This document shows, piece by piece, positions 34,553-43,555 of a stretch of 64,000 bases of DNA (position 1 is its first letter; the number at the start of each line of letters is the position of its first letter). The notes under the pieces are model-generated. The model was not told where the DNA came from. It made no database searches and worked only from the letters and a program-made list of their open reading frames with translations. The DNA is taken from the NCBI RefSeq assembly GCF_913774285.1, contig NZ_CAJYHX010000026.1:62001-126000 (forward strand), written 5' to 3'. Both the position numbers and the translations under genes were made by a program. This DNA comes from an uncultured Sphingomonas sp. GTDB lineage: Bacteria; Pseudomonadota; Alphaproteobacteria; Sphingomonadales; Sphingomonadaceae.

Positions 34553-35313
34553 CGCTGCACCGTGTCCGGTAACGTGGTCCGGGGTTTGCGCATCCGCCAC
34601 AGTCCGCGTCCGGCAATCGCCAGCACGATCAGCGCGACCACGCCGATCGCCCCGCGCATCAGCGTCGAGACCGACACCATGCCCTCGCTCTCCGGCAGCA
34701 CCGGCGCCGTCTGGGCCGGCACCATCACTACCGAGACGCGGTCGTAGGTGAGGCCGTCGATCGAGTTGGTGACCAGCGACTTGATCGCGCCGGTCTGGCT
34801 GCGCAGGTCGAAGCCGGTGCGGTATTTGACGAAAACCGATGCCGCCGAGGGCTTGGCCTCGCGCGACAGTGGATCGGCCTCGGGCATGGTCAGGTGCACG
34901 CGCGCCTGCACCACGCCGTCGATGCCGCTGATCGTCCGGCTCAGCTCCTGCGACAGGCCGTAGATCAGCCGCGCCCGTTCCTCGAGCGGGGTGGAGGTGA
35001 AGCCCTCCTTCTTGAACACCGAGCCTAGCGAGTCATAGTCCTCGTGCGGCAGGCCGTGCGCGCGCAGCGTTTCCACCGCGCGGGCGAAATCGGCCTGGTC
35101 GACGGCGATGCTCCACTGGTCCTTCTCCCCCGCCACCTTGGTCGCGGTGATGCCGGCCTGGTTGAGCACGGCGATCATCTCGTTGGCGGCCGGCTCGGTG
35201 AGCTTGCCATAGACTTCCTGCCGGCTGCAGCCGGCAAGCCCGAAGGCGGCGATCACCAGCAGCGGCGCGGCGATGCGCGCCTGCCAGCGGCGCGTGGGGG
35301 CGCGGCCGCTCAT
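34549..35313 (-). CDS. sctJ: T3SS inner ring lipoprotein SctJ
   Basis: A 254-residue protein of the SctJ/FliF-N family. The lipobox FGLAGC places the acylated Cys at residue 29. Two ring-building motifs follow (VYGKLTEPAANEMIAVLNQAGI and the second domain LIYGLSQELSRTISGIDGVVQARVHLTMP), then a C-terminal membrane helix (GVVALIVLAIAGRGLW). It forms the inner-membrane ring with SctD. ATG 35313 is chosen because it yields the lipoprotein signal and an ATGA overlap with sctI. Confidence 0.95.
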   Translation of the reverse strand: MSGRAPTRRWQARIAAPLLVIAAFGLAGCSRQEVYGKLTEPAANEMIAVLNQAGITATKVAGEKDQWSIAVDQADFARAVETLRAHGLPHEDYDSLGSVFKKEGFTSTPLEERARLIYGLSQELSRTISGIDGVVQARVHLTMPEADPLSREAKPSAASVFVKYRTGFDLRSQTGAIKSLVTNSIDGLTYDRVSVVMVPAQTAPVLPESEGMVSVSTLMRGAIGVVALIVLAIAGRGLWRMRKPRTTLPDTVQR

Positions 35314-35732
35314 TGCTGCTTGAACAGTTGCTGCACGCCGTCCGAGCTCCGGTTGGCGATGTTGGAGGTTAGCTGCGCCTGGAACATGAATTCGGAGCAT
35401 TTCATGTTGAGCTGCACCATCTCGCCCGGCGTCAGCTGCCCGCCGCTGGCCTCGGCCGTCTCGGCATAGCGCGAGACGGCGCGGGCCTGGACGTTGACCT
35501 GGTCGAGCGCGTTGAACATGCCCTTCATCGCCGGCGGGATGGGCCCCGCCGCGACCGCGCCCTGCACCCCGCCCATCTTCTCCAGCGCCGCCTGGAAGCG
35601 CGCGTCGAACTGCGGGGTGGTGGCGCCACCGCCATGGCCGCCGGGGGCGAGCAGCTCGAAGGCGCGGGACACGCCGCTCGTGCCCTGCCCCCCGGCCGGC
35701 GCCACCAGCGCGCCGATCGCATCGATGCTCAT
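35310..35732 (-). CDS. sctI: T3SS inner rod SctI
   Basis: A 140-residue protein. The last about 45 residues, LTPGEMVQLNMKCSEFMFQ followed by AQLTSNIANRSSDGVQQLF, match the C-terminal polymerising helices of the YscI/HrpB rod family. The N-terminus is Gly/Ala-rich and probably disordered before assembly. It makes the adaptor between export gate and needle. It lies 2 nt after the needle-like gene and overlaps sctJ. Confidence 0.88.
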   Translation of the reverse strand: MSIDAIGALVAPAGGQGTSGVSRAFELLAPGGHGGGATTPQFDARFQAALEKMGGVQGAVAAGPIPPAMKGMFNALDQVNVQARAVSRYAETAEASGGQLTPGEMVQLNMKCSEFMFQAQLTSNIANRSSDGVQQLFKQQ

Positions 35733-35734
35733 CG

Positions 35735-36043
35735 TCAGTTCTTCCGCGCCATGGTTTCGAGCGCCTTGGAGACGCTGTCGATCGAGCTGTGCGAGCTGTT
35801 GGCCATGAAGCTCATCCGCATCGATTCGGTGGTCAGCTGGGTGATGTCGGAAGGTTTGTCGCCGCCCTGGCTCACCACGTCGGACTGGGCGGTGATGGTG
35901 TCGGCCTGGGTGTCGAGCGCCTTGCCCCAGGCTTCGCCGAACGCCTCGAACCAATTGCCCTTGCCGGTGCGGCTTTCGGTGGTGCCCATGTTGCCGAGCG
36001 AGGCGATCGTGCCGAGGACGGCGCTGTTGATCGGGTTGGTCAT
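35735..36043 (-). CDS. sctF: Needle-like T3SS protein (SctF candidate)
   Basis: A 102-residue, helical, polar protein lying exactly between sctD and sctI, the usual place of the needle subunit. It has an N-terminal ordered start (NPINSAVLGTIASLGNM), a middle helix and a C-terminal helix ending in SVSKALETMARKN. Known needle subunits are small helical hairpins of about 80 residues with a conserved C-terminus; this one is slightly longer. Its C-terminus resembles that of the protein at 47121 (GEGLSSMARKQ), suggesting that they polymerise in a related way. Direct family recognition is weak. Confidence 0.7.
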   Translation of the reverse strand: MTNPINSAVLGTIASLGNMGTTESRTGKGNWFEAFGEAWGKALDTQADTITAQSDVVSQGGDKPSDITQLTTESMRMSFMANSSHSSIDSVSKALETMARKN

Positions 36044-37260
36044 TGGATGGTCACTCCGTTGGTGTCGCCGCCAGGGGTGGTGGGAGGTGCCGGGGACGGC
36101 GGCGTGCTGGGTCCCAGGACAAGTTCTTCGATCCGGCCGTCGCGCTCGAAGCTGGCGCGGCCGTTGCCGATGGCGACGATGCGGTGGCCGGTCGGCACTG
36201 TGGCACCGGCGAACCAGCGCGTGCCGTCGGCGGTGGTGATGTAGCCGGGGTCGCCGTCGACGAAGGTCGCGAGGCCGTATTCCGAGCCCGAGAAGAAATA
36301 TTGCAGGTCGCGGTCGCCGCGCTTGCCGTCGGTCGCGAAGTCGACGCGGGTGATGCCGGGCACGTCCTCCTTGATCAGCCGGGCAAGGTCGGCCTGGCGA
36401 TCGGCGGGCAGGAATTCGGCCTTCACCATCAGCGCGTTGCCGCGGCGGGGAATGGCTTCGGCGTCCACCCCTTGCGCGCGCAGCAGATCGGTGGCGGCGG
36501 CGGCGAGGCCGTCCATCGTCTCGACGTCGAGCGTCGCTGGGCCGAGTTGCTCGGCAACGACCTGGCGCAGCCGCGCGAGGGCAGCGTCGTCCTTGACGAT
36601 GCCGCGCACAATGGTGCCGTTGCGCGTCTCCTCCACCTTCAGGTCGCGGAAGCCAGCGGCGGCGAGCATCGCCTGTTCGCCCGCCGTGTCGTGCAGCTGG
36701 CGCGTCGCCCAGCGGACGGCAGGCGGCGCGAACAGCAGGAGGAGCAGCAAGGCCGCGACCGCAGCCGCATAGGCCGGCCAGTAGCGGTCGAGCGCCAGCG
36801 CGCCGCGCATGGGATAGAGCCGCGTCGCCACCCGCTCGGGAATCGCCGCGCGCTGCGGCGCCGGGACGGGCGCGTCACCGACGGCAGGCGCCACCATCGG
36901 CGCGAGGCGGATGGCATCGTCCCAGCGTGGGTCCTCGGGCTCGCCAATCGCGACGGCGACCGAACCCACCAGCATCGGCACGAACGGCGGCAGCGAGGCC
37001 TGCTCGCCCGCCGCGACCGGTCGCCCGAGCAAGGTCACCTGCCCTGCCGCCACGCGGACGCAGGCCACACTCTCGCCCAGGTCAAGCTCGAGCGAGACAC
37101 CCCGCGCGGAAGGATCGCGCAGCACGATGTCATGCTCGAACCCGTGCCCGACGCGCACGAACTTGCCCCGATGCAGCCGGTGCTCGGCGCCCGACAGGCG
37201 GCCGTTGAGCACCCGCAGCACCATGGTGCCGGGCTTTACCGGAGCGAAGGGCGCGTTCAC
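36040..37260 (-). CDS. sctD: T3SS inner membrane ring protein SctD
   Basis: A 406-residue bitopic protein. An N-terminal cytoplasmic FHA-like domain (VLNGRLSGAEHRLHRGKFVRVGH, DIVLRDPSARGVSLEL) is followed by one membrane helix at about residues 160-180 (AYAAAVAALLLLLLFAPP) and periplasmic ring-building repeats (GIVKDDAALARLRQVV, VKAEFLPADRQADLARLI). This is the order of YscD/PrgH proteins. A Pro/Thr-rich tail of about 25 residues follows. The start overlaps the secretin stop and the stop overlaps the needle-like gene. Confidence 0.9.
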   Translation of the reverse strand: MNAPFAPVKPGTMVLRVLNGRLSGAEHRLHRGKFVRVGHGFEHDIVLRDPSARGVSLELDLGESVACVRVAAGQVTLLGRPVAAGEQASLPPFVPMLVGSVAVAIGEPEDPRWDDAIRLAPMVAPAVGDAPVPAPQRAAIPERVATRLYPMRGALALDRYWPAYAAAVAALLLLLLFAPPAVRWATRQLHDTAGEQAMLAAAGFRDLKVEETRNGTIVRGIVKDDAALARLRQVVAEQLGPATLDVETMDGLAAAATDLLRAQGVDAEAIPRRGNALMVKAEFLPADRQADLARLIKEDVPGITRVDFATDGKRGDRDLQYFFSGSEYGLATFVDGDPGYITTADGTRWFAGATVPTGHRIVAIGNGRASFERDGRIEELVLGPSTPPSPAPPTTPGGDTNGVTIQ

Positions 37261-39095
37261 CGGCGCGCCCTCCGGCGGCGCTTCTGATGGTGATCGGCAG
37301 CCGCCTGGATCTGTTCGATCGGGATCGGGTTCGTCGCCGTCGCAGGCTGCACCGCCGCCGCCTGCTGCTCGCGGCGCGAGACGACGCGCGGGGTGATCAG
37401 GAAGATCCGCTCGAAATGCTGATCGCCCTGCTTGCGCTTGCGGAAGGCCTGGCCAAGAATTGGCACGTCTCCGGCGACCGGCACCTTCGACTTATAGTCG
37501 TAGGAGGTCTCGACGGTCATGCCGCCGATCAGCAGGCTCTCGCCCTGCTTCACCACCGCGCTGGTATTGATGCTGCTCTGCTTCACCGCCGGAATGCCGT
37601 CGACAACAAGGCCGGTCGGCGAACCGTCGAGAATCTCGATCGCCATGCGGGTGCGCAGTTCGCCGCCGTCATAGAGGATCGACGGATTGACCCGCATCAC
37701 CATGCCCGCGGTCACCGGGAACAGATCCACCTGCCGGTCGCCGGCGACACGGACGTAATATTGCACCTGGTTGTTGAACACGGCGGGGATGTTGTTGAGC
37801 GTGCTCAGCCGCGGCCGCGAGATCACGCGCAGCGCGCCGGTCTTCTCCAGTGCGGTGATGCGCGCGGCGAACAGGTCGAGCCCGCCGGTAAGATACGCCG
37901 CGCCGACATTGCCGGCGGAGAAATTGTTGGTCGGGTTGGTAGCAGCGCCGCCGAACAGCGCGCCCAAGCCGCCGGTCTTGAAGCCGAAGTCGAGCCCCAG
38001 TTCCTTGAGCTTGCTGGTGTCGAGTTCGAGGATCGTCGCCTCGATCTCCACCCCGCGCGGCTCGACGTCGAGCGCGCGGACGATGTCCTCGTAGACCGTC
38101 ATCGACTCCGGCCGGTCGCGGATCAGCACGGCGTTGTTGCTGGGATCGACCTCGACGCGCGGGCCGTTGATGTCGCGCACCGCCGCCTCGCGCACCACCA
38201 CGGTGTCGAGCCCCGGCGTGCCCTGCTGGTCGAAGCTGCGCTGCGCCTCGTCGGGCGGCACGGCATTGAGGCCGCGCCCGCCGAGCCGGGGAAGCGACTG
38301 GCGCTGGACGTCGAAATTGCCGCTGGTCGAAACGGTCGCGCTCGGTCGTCCGTCGCCCATCATACCGCGCAGGATCGAGCCGACGCCGGGGATGGTGATC
38401 GTGCGATCGAAGCTCTTCTGGATCGTGTCGTCGGCGCGGGCATAGCGGAGGTAGAAGATCCGCACCTCATAGGGCGACCGGGTGGTCGCCCCGCTCAGCA
38501 CCTTGGAGCGGAGCGGCGAACTCGTCACCGTCTCCAGTGCGGCCGGCCCGAGCAGCGGCGAGACGATCGGCGCGTTCGGGGACGTGGCCGAGGCCTGGAT
38601 CACCGCCGGGTTGCCCGCCGTCCCCGCCAGCTGCGCGACGCGATCGAGGAACGCGGGCACGCCGGTGGCGCTCACCGAGTTGCTCGCGGCCGAGACGCGA
38701 TTGGCGTCGTCGAGGATCCGCAGCTTCTGGGCGTCGCGCACCACCGCCTCGGGATCGGCAGCGTTGAAGCTGCGCGAGGTGACCTCGGCCGCCGAATAGA
38801 CCCGCACCACCGCGCCGTCATAATAAGCGACGAGGTTGAAGGCCTTGGCGAGTTGGGTCCACACCTGCCGCGGCGTGCCGACGAACACGCCGTTGACCTT
38901 GCCGGTCACCGCCGAACTCACCTTCGCCTTGACTCCGGCCTGACCGAACAGATCGACCACGGCGACATCGACGCGCTGGTTGCGCGCGGTGAGCGTGATC
39001 CGCTTCTGCCCCATGGGCGGCGTCTCGGCGGAGGCGGCGACGGGCAGCAACGCGGTACAGGCAAGCAAGGCAAGGAAGCGCTTAGCGCGGATCAT
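37257..39095 (-). CDS. sctC: T3SS outer membrane secretin SctC
   Basis: A 612-residue protein. A cleavable signal (LLPVAASAE) is followed by N0/N1 domains (RVDVAVVDLFGQAGVKAKVSS; GVFVGTPRQVWTQLAKAF), further ring domains and the conserved secretin core with VEIEATILELDTSKLKELGLDFGF, SRPRLSTLNNIPAVFNN, and SLLIGGMTVETSYDYKSKVPVAGDVPILGQAF. A basic tail (RRRRARR) ends it. It forms the outer membrane gate. A secretin is absent from flagella, so it is the strongest single proof that this cluster is an injectisome. No pilotin gene is seen nearby. Confidence 0.95.
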   Translation of the reverse strand: MIRAKRFLALLACTALLPVAASAETPPMGQKRITLTARNQRVDVAVVDLFGQAGVKAKVSSAVTGKVNGVFVGTPRQVWTQLAKAFNLVAYYDGAVVRVYSAAEVTSRSFNAADPEAVVRDAQKLRILDDANRVSAASNSVSATGVPAFLDRVAQLAGTAGNPAVIQASATSPNAPIVSPLLGPAALETVTSSPLRSKVLSGATTRSPYEVRIFYLRYARADDTIQKSFDRTITIPGVGSILRGMMGDGRPSATVSTSGNFDVQRQSLPRLGGRGLNAVPPDEAQRSFDQQGTPGLDTVVVREAAVRDINGPRVEVDPSNNAVLIRDRPESMTVYEDIVRALDVEPRGVEIEATILELDTSKLKELGLDFGFKTGGLGALFGGAATNPTNNFSAGNVGAAYLTGGLDLFAARITALEKTGALRVISRPRLSTLNNIPAVFNNQVQYYVRVAGDRQVDLFPVTAGMVMRVNPSILYDGGELRTRMAIEILDGSPTGLVVDGIPAVKQSSINTSAVVKQGESLLIGGMTVETSYDYKSKVPVAGDVPILGQAFRKRKQGDQHFERIFLITPRVVSRREQQAAAVQPATATNPIPIEQIQAAADHHQKRRRRARR

Positions 39096-41053
39096 AGGGA
39101 AACCTCGTCCGACATCTGGTTGGTCAGGCTCTCCGGGGCGGCGTTGATTTCGCCGACGATGTCGAGCGGCACGGCCGGGTTGAGCTCGTTGAAGCTGATC
39201 ACCGGCACCTCGAACAGGTCGCCAGCGATCAGCAGGCGGAGCGGCCGGCGGAGATCCTGCGCGGTGAGGATCGCTCGGGCGCCGCTGCTGGCGACCTGGG
39301 TGGAAAGCAGCGCGATCAGCGCGCGCATCTGGTGCGGGTTGATGGCGAGGCGCATCTGGCCGTCGACAGGGGTGACAGTCTGGCGGATGGTCTCCTCCAA
39401 ATCGGCACCGACGATGAGCACGCGGAGGCGCCCGGCCTCGCAGAGCGGCGCGATCAGATGGCGGCGCATCGCGACCCGCACCCGCTCGGCCATCGGCACG
39501 GCTTCGCGCTCATACTGGCCGACTTCGCCGATCGCCTCGATTGCGTCGCGGAAGTTGCGCAACGGCACGCTTTCCTCGGCGAGCAGGCGCAGCACTTCGC
39601 CGATCCGGCCGGTGGGCACCGCACGCACCGCTTCCTTGACGACCTCGGGATGCGTCTCTCCGAGCCGGTTGAGGTGATCGGTCACCTCCTGCAGCCCGAG
39701 GAACAGGCCGAGATTGCGTTCGAGCAGCTGCGCGACGCGCTCCGCCGCGACGTCGGGCAACGCGCCCGCGTCGCTGGCGCCGCCACCGAGCGGGGCGTCG
39801 TGCGCGCTGAGCAGCCATTCGCCCTCATTGAGGCGCGCATCGGGGACGACACGCAGGTCGGGAATGGCGATGCCGGTTCGCGTCTGGAGCGCGGCGGCGC
39901 CCTCGCGCAGCCGGTCGGCGAGCGCGGCAAAGGCGGGATGCTGCGGCGGCAAGCCGACCGCGAGCCGCAGCGGATCGACCACCGGCAGCGCCTGCGCGGC
40001 GATCAGCGTCTCGCCGGTCGCGACCGCCGTCTCGCCCGAGGCAACCCCCAGCCGGGCGCGCAGCCAGGCGCCCGAGGTCGGATGGAGGAACGCCCCGCCC
40101 AGCAGCAGCGCGCTCGCCAGCGCGAAGAAGATCAGCGTCGGGAAGCCCGGCACCAACCCGAGCAGCATCGCCAGCCCGCCGGCGATCATCATTACATGCG
40201 GCTTGCCGGTGATCTGCCGCGCGATCGCGGGGCCGAGATCGCTGTCGCGCTCCTCGTCGGTGGTGCGCGTGACGAGCATGCCCGCCGCCATCGCCGAGAA
40301 CAGCGCCGGCACCTGCGCGACCAGCCCGTCGCCGATCGTCAGGATCGAAAAGGTCGTCGCCGCCTCGCCCGCCGACATGCCGTGGTAGAGCATGCCTACC
40401 GCCAGCCCGCCGAGCAGGTTGACCAGCACGATGATCACCGAGGCGATGGCATCGCCCTTCACGAACTTCATCGCGCCGTCGAGGCTGCCGTGAAGCTTGC
40501 TCTCCATCTCCAGCGTGCGGCGCTTCTCGCGCGCCTCGTCCTTGGTGAGAATTCCCGAGCGAAGGTCGCTGTCGATGGAGAGCTGCTTGCCGGGCATCGC
40601 ATCGAGGCTGAACCGCGCGGCGACTTCGGCGACGCGCTCGGCGCCCTTCGAGATGACGATGAACTGGACGATGGTGATGATCAGGAACACCACCAGCCCG
40701 ACCACGAGGTTGCCGCCCGCGACCATCTGCCCGAACTGCTGGATGATCTCGCCGCCGTCGACGTGCGTCAGGATCATCCGCGTCGTCGAGATGCTGATCG
40801 CCAGGCGGAACAGCGTGGACAGCAGCAGCACCGTGGGGAAGGTCGAGAAATCCAGGGGCTTGGCGACGTACATGCAGCTGAGCAGCAGCAGGATGCCTAC
40901 CGTCATGTTGGTGGCGATGAACGCGTCGAGCGCCAGCGGCGGCATTGGCACGATCATCAGCAGCACGACGGTGACGACGCTGCCGACCAGCAGCATGTCG
41001 GCCACGCGCAGGGGCATGCGGCGCAGGCCGCGCAGGATCAGGGCTGGGGCCAT
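39092..41053 (-). CDS. sctV: T3SS major export apparatus protein SctV
   Basis: A 653-residue FHIPEP family protein. Seven to eight membrane helices (about 15-330) include FPTVLLLSTLFRLAISISTTR and the signature SKGAERVAEVAARFSLDAMP followed by GKQLSIDSDLRSG. The cytoplasmic nonamer-ring domain (about 350-653) carries DVVKEAVRAVPTGRIGEVLRLL-type elements. It binds chaperone-substrate complexes and uses the proton gradient. The start lies 2 nt after the transglycosylase stop. Confidence 0.95.
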   Translation of the reverse strand: MAPALILRGLRRMPLRVADMLLVGSVVTVVLLMIVPMPPLALDAFIATNMTVGILLLLSCMYVAKPLDFSTFPTVLLLSTLFRLAISISTTRMILTHVDGGEIIQQFGQMVAGGNLVVGLVVFLIITIVQFIVISKGAERVAEVAARFSLDAMPGKQLSIDSDLRSGILTKDEAREKRRTLEMESKLHGSLDGAMKFVKGDAIASVIIVLVNLLGGLAVGMLYHGMSAGEAATTFSILTIGDGLVAQVPALFSAMAAGMLVTRTTDEERDSDLGPAIARQITGKPHVMMIAGGLAMLLGLVPGFPTLIFFALASALLLGGAFLHPTSGAWLRARLGVASGETAVATGETLIAAQALPVVDPLRLAVGLPPQHPAFAALADRLREGAAALQTRTGIAIPDLRVVPDARLNEGEWLLSAHDAPLGGGASDAGALPDVAAERVAQLLERNLGLFLGLQEVTDHLNRLGETHPEVVKEAVRAVPTGRIGEVLRLLAEESVPLRNFRDAIEAIGEVGQYEREAVPMAERVRVAMRRHLIAPLCEAGRLRVLIVGADLEETIRQTVTPVDGQMRLAINPHQMRALIALLSTQVASSGARAILTAQDLRRPLRLLIAGDLFEVPVISFNELNPAVPLDIVGEINAAPESLTNQMSDEVSL

Positions 41054-41055
41054 GG

Positions 41056-41898
41056 TCAGCGGCTCCGCGCGGCCTGTTCGGCGAGCAGCCGGCTGTACCG
41101 GCCCATCACGCCGGCGACATAGGCCTGCGTCTCCGCATAGGGCGGGATGCGGTTGCCGTAGCGCCGCACGGCGCCCTCGCCCGCGTTATAGGCTGCGAGC
41201 GTCAGGTTAAAATCGTTGAACCGGCCGTGGAGCTGGCGCAGCAGCCGCGCGCCGCCATCGACATTGGCCTCGGCATTCGACGCCGAGACGTTGAGCATCC
41301 GCGCCGTGCCCGGCATCAGCTGCATCAGGCCATGCGCGCCGACCGGGCTGCGCGCATCGGCGCGGTAGCGCGACTCTTGGTCGATCACGGCATGGAGCAG
41401 CAGCGGATCCACCCGTCGACGCGCCGCGACCCGCTGGATCATCGTATCATAGCGCGTCGCATAGGATACCGGGCGCATCGCCAGGATCGCCGCGTCGGAG
41501 GCAGCCGCCGCGGTCAGCGACGCGGGCTCCTGCCGCAGCGGCGCGATTGCCGCGACGCGCAGCGTGGCGGCGGGCGCCGGTTCCGCCTCCCGATGCTTCT
41601 TGCCCGAGACCAGCTGGAACGACGCGGCACGGTCGCCCGAGGAACCCTCCTCGGCTTCCGGCGCGATGCGCACATCCTTCGGCATCTCGGCCGGGGTGCC
41701 CGGCGCGACGACGATGTTGCTGCACCCCTGGAGGGACTGGATCCCCGCCAGCGACGCTGCATCCGCCACCCGCAAGGTCGCGGTCAGCGCACAGGGCGGC
41801 GGCGGCGGGGTCTTGTCCCGCGACCATGCCGCTCCCGGAATAAAGATCGCCGCACCACACAAGGCGAGCGAGGATACGCTAAGAACTACTCTACACAT
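41056..41898 (-). CDS. T3SS-associated lytic transglycosylase
   Basis: A 280-residue protein with a signal peptide (SLALCGAAIFIPGAAWS). A low-complexity linker leads to a C-terminal SLT domain with catalytic Glu in AVIDQESRYRADA, then SPVGAHGLMQLMPGTARM and TLAAYNAGEGAVRRYG. It would open the peptidoglycan for assembly of the injectisome. As first gene of the leftward operon it is expressed with sctV. ATG 41898 is chosen because it starts the signal peptide; an earlier in-frame start at 41958 adds no sensible sequence. Confidence 0.9.
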   Translation of the reverse strand: MCRVVLSVSSLALCGAAIFIPGAAWSRDKTPPPPPCALTATLRVADAASLAGIQSLQGCSNIVVAPGTPAEMPKDVRIAPEAEEGSSGDRAASFQLVSGKKHREAEPAPAATLRVAAIAPLRQEPASLTAAAASDAAILAMRPVSYATRYDTMIQRVAARRRVDPLLLHAVIDQESRYRADARSPVGAHGLMQLMPGTARMLNVSASNAEANVDGGARLLRQLHGRFNDFNLTLAAYNAGEGAVRRYGNRIPPYAETQAYVAGVMGRYSRLLAEQAARSR

Positions 41899-42373
41899 TG
41901 CATCGCTCCCCAGCCGATGGCGCTCCTGGCCAACAGTTGTCTCAGCACGATGCCCCACAATTCCCGGCCTGCCCGTCCAGGAACACCTATAGGCTGTCGC
42001 GATTTTCTTACAATTTCAAGTCGATATTCAGAAATATTTCGCACTGTTTCGGGGCGACGAACCGAGCATTTCGGGCGATAAGCTGCGGAACCTTTCGAAT
42101 TTTCTGATTTACTGACACAACTGTCAGCACGATCCGTCGTCGACGAGCAACCGTCCGCCGCGACTCGACTCATCGCATATCGTTCAATATCAATGATTTA
42201 GACTTTTCGTTTGGCATCCGGCACGGATTTTGCCTGTTGCATCCGGGAACCGGTTACAGGATTTTAACGATGTTGCTGCCCCGCCCCACGGGCAGACAAT
42301 GTGTCGACCTGCTCGATCTGTCCGGACACTTTGCGACTACGTTTGCACTGTCCGGCAGCAAGAGTTCAACTTC
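41899..42373. promoter_or_regulatory. AT-rich divergent T3SS control region
   Basis: The 475-nt spacer separates the two T3SS operons and has no gene. Its centre (about 41990-42215) is markedly richer in A and T than the rest of the window, with runs such as ATTTTCTTACAATTTC. It holds a perfect 6-4-6 dyad CTGACA-CAAC-TGTCAG at 42112-42127 and a weak match to the T3SS-linked dyad at 42198-42214 (12 of 17 positions of the consensus). AT-rich promoter DNA is common for horizontally acquired secretion systems under nucleoid-protein silencing. Confidence 0.6.
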
Positions 42374-43531
42374 ATGAGCCAAGGCAAGGACAGCGCCGAC
42401 AAGAGCGAGCTCCCGACGCCGAAGCGGCTACAAGATGCGCGCAAGAAGGGTGACGTTGCCAAGTCCAAGGATTTGGCCACCGGATTTCTTACGCTTGCCT
42501 GGTTGCTGCTGTTCGTCGGGGTATCGGGCTATGCCGCGAGCGAGCTCGCGCGCCTCGCCTCCGAGGTGGTGGCGCAGGCGGCGAGCGGTTCGTTCGACCA
42601 GACCGCCCCGGCGATCGGCTGGGATGCGGCCTGGACGCTGCTGCGCCTTACCTTCGCGACGCTGGTTCCCGCCGCGCTGATCGGCACCTTCGCCGAATTC
42701 CTCCAGGTCGGCCCGATGATGACGACCGAGAAGATGAAGTTCGGGCTGGAGAAGCTGAACCCGATGGAGGGCCTGAAGCGGATGTTCGGCAAGGACGGTC
42801 TGTTCGAACTTGCCAAGACGCTGGTGAAGGCCGCGCTGATCTGCGCGATCGGCTATCTGGTCTATCAGAGCGCGCTGTCCAGTTCCGGCCAACTGATTCG
42901 ACTCGCCGCAACGTCCCCCATCGACGAATCGCGCGAAGGCGCCGCGCTGAGCACGATCGGGCTTACCTATTCGCTGACGCTGCAGATGCTGGCGATGGTC
43001 GTCGCGGTGTTCCTGTTCGTCGCGGTCGCCGACCGGATCTATTCCAAGCACAGCTTCATCAAGAAGATGAAGATGAGCCGCCGCGACATCAAGCAGGAGC
43101 ACAAGGAAAGCGAAGGCGATCCGCAGGTACGCGCGCTCCGCCGCGACATGCACCAGGAATGGGCCAACCAGAACAATATCGGCGCGACCCGCGGCGCCGC
43201 CGCGCTGCTGGTGAACCCCACCCATATCGCCATCGCGCTCAACTATGACGAGACCACCTGCCCGGTGCCGGTGATCGCCGCCAAGGGCATGGGCGAGCTC
43301 GCCGCCGCGATGCGCGCCGAGGCCGAGGAGGCCCGCGTGCCGATCGTCCGCAACGTCGCCGCCGCCCGCAGCCTGTGGGCGCGCGGTGAGATCGGCGAGA
43401 TCGTCCCCGAGGACATGTTCGATGCGATCGCCGCGGTGATCCTCTGGGCCGCCAAGGCGAAGAGCGGCGACGGCCCGATGCAGCACGACATGGATACCGC
43501 CGCCCCGCGCCTCGCCGCGCCCCAACGCTGA
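42374..43531 (+). CDS. sctU: T3SS autoproteolytic switch protein SctU
   Basis: A 385-residue FlhB/YscU family protein. The N-terminal motif ELPTPKRLQDARKKGDVAKSKDL precedes four membrane helices. The cytoplasmic domain carries MSRRDIKQEHKESEGDPQ and the self-cleavage motif NPTH in LLVNPTHIAIALNYDE. Cleavage at Asn-Pro switches secretion from rod and needle to later substrates. ATG 42374 is set by the family N-terminus; the open frame extends to 42230 but that part lacks similarity. It starts the rightward operon. Confidence 0.96.
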   Translation: MSQGKDSADKSELPTPKRLQDARKKGDVAKSKDLATGFLTLAWLLLFVGVSGYAASELARLASEVVAQAASGSFDQTAPAIGWDAAWTLLRLTFATLVPAALIGTFAEFLQVGPMMTTEKMKFGLEKLNPMEGLKRMFGKDGLFELAKTLVKAALICAIGYLVYQSALSSSGQLIRLAATSPIDESREGAALSTIGLTYSLTLQMLAMVVAVFLFVAVADRIYSKHSFIKKMKMSRRDIKQEHKESEGDPQVRALRRDMHQEWANQNNIGATRGAAALLVNPTHIAIALNYDETTCPVPVIAAKGMGELAAAMRAEAEEARVPIVRNVAAARSLWARGEIGEIVPEDMFDAIAAVILWAAKAKSGDGPMQHDMDTAAPRLAAPQR

Positions 43532-43555
43532 CCAGACCGGAGAACCAACCGCATC

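Noticed and set aside
37287..39677. A very long open frame (nearly 800 codons) on the strand opposite sctC and sctV
   Set aside because: It mirrors codon bias of GC-rich genes; the product is Arg/His/Gly-rich without domains, while the other strand encodes a clear secretin.
42230..42373. N-terminal extension of sctU to an upstream ATG
   Set aside because: The added residues have no similarity to the family, whose N-terminus begins at the ATG 42374.
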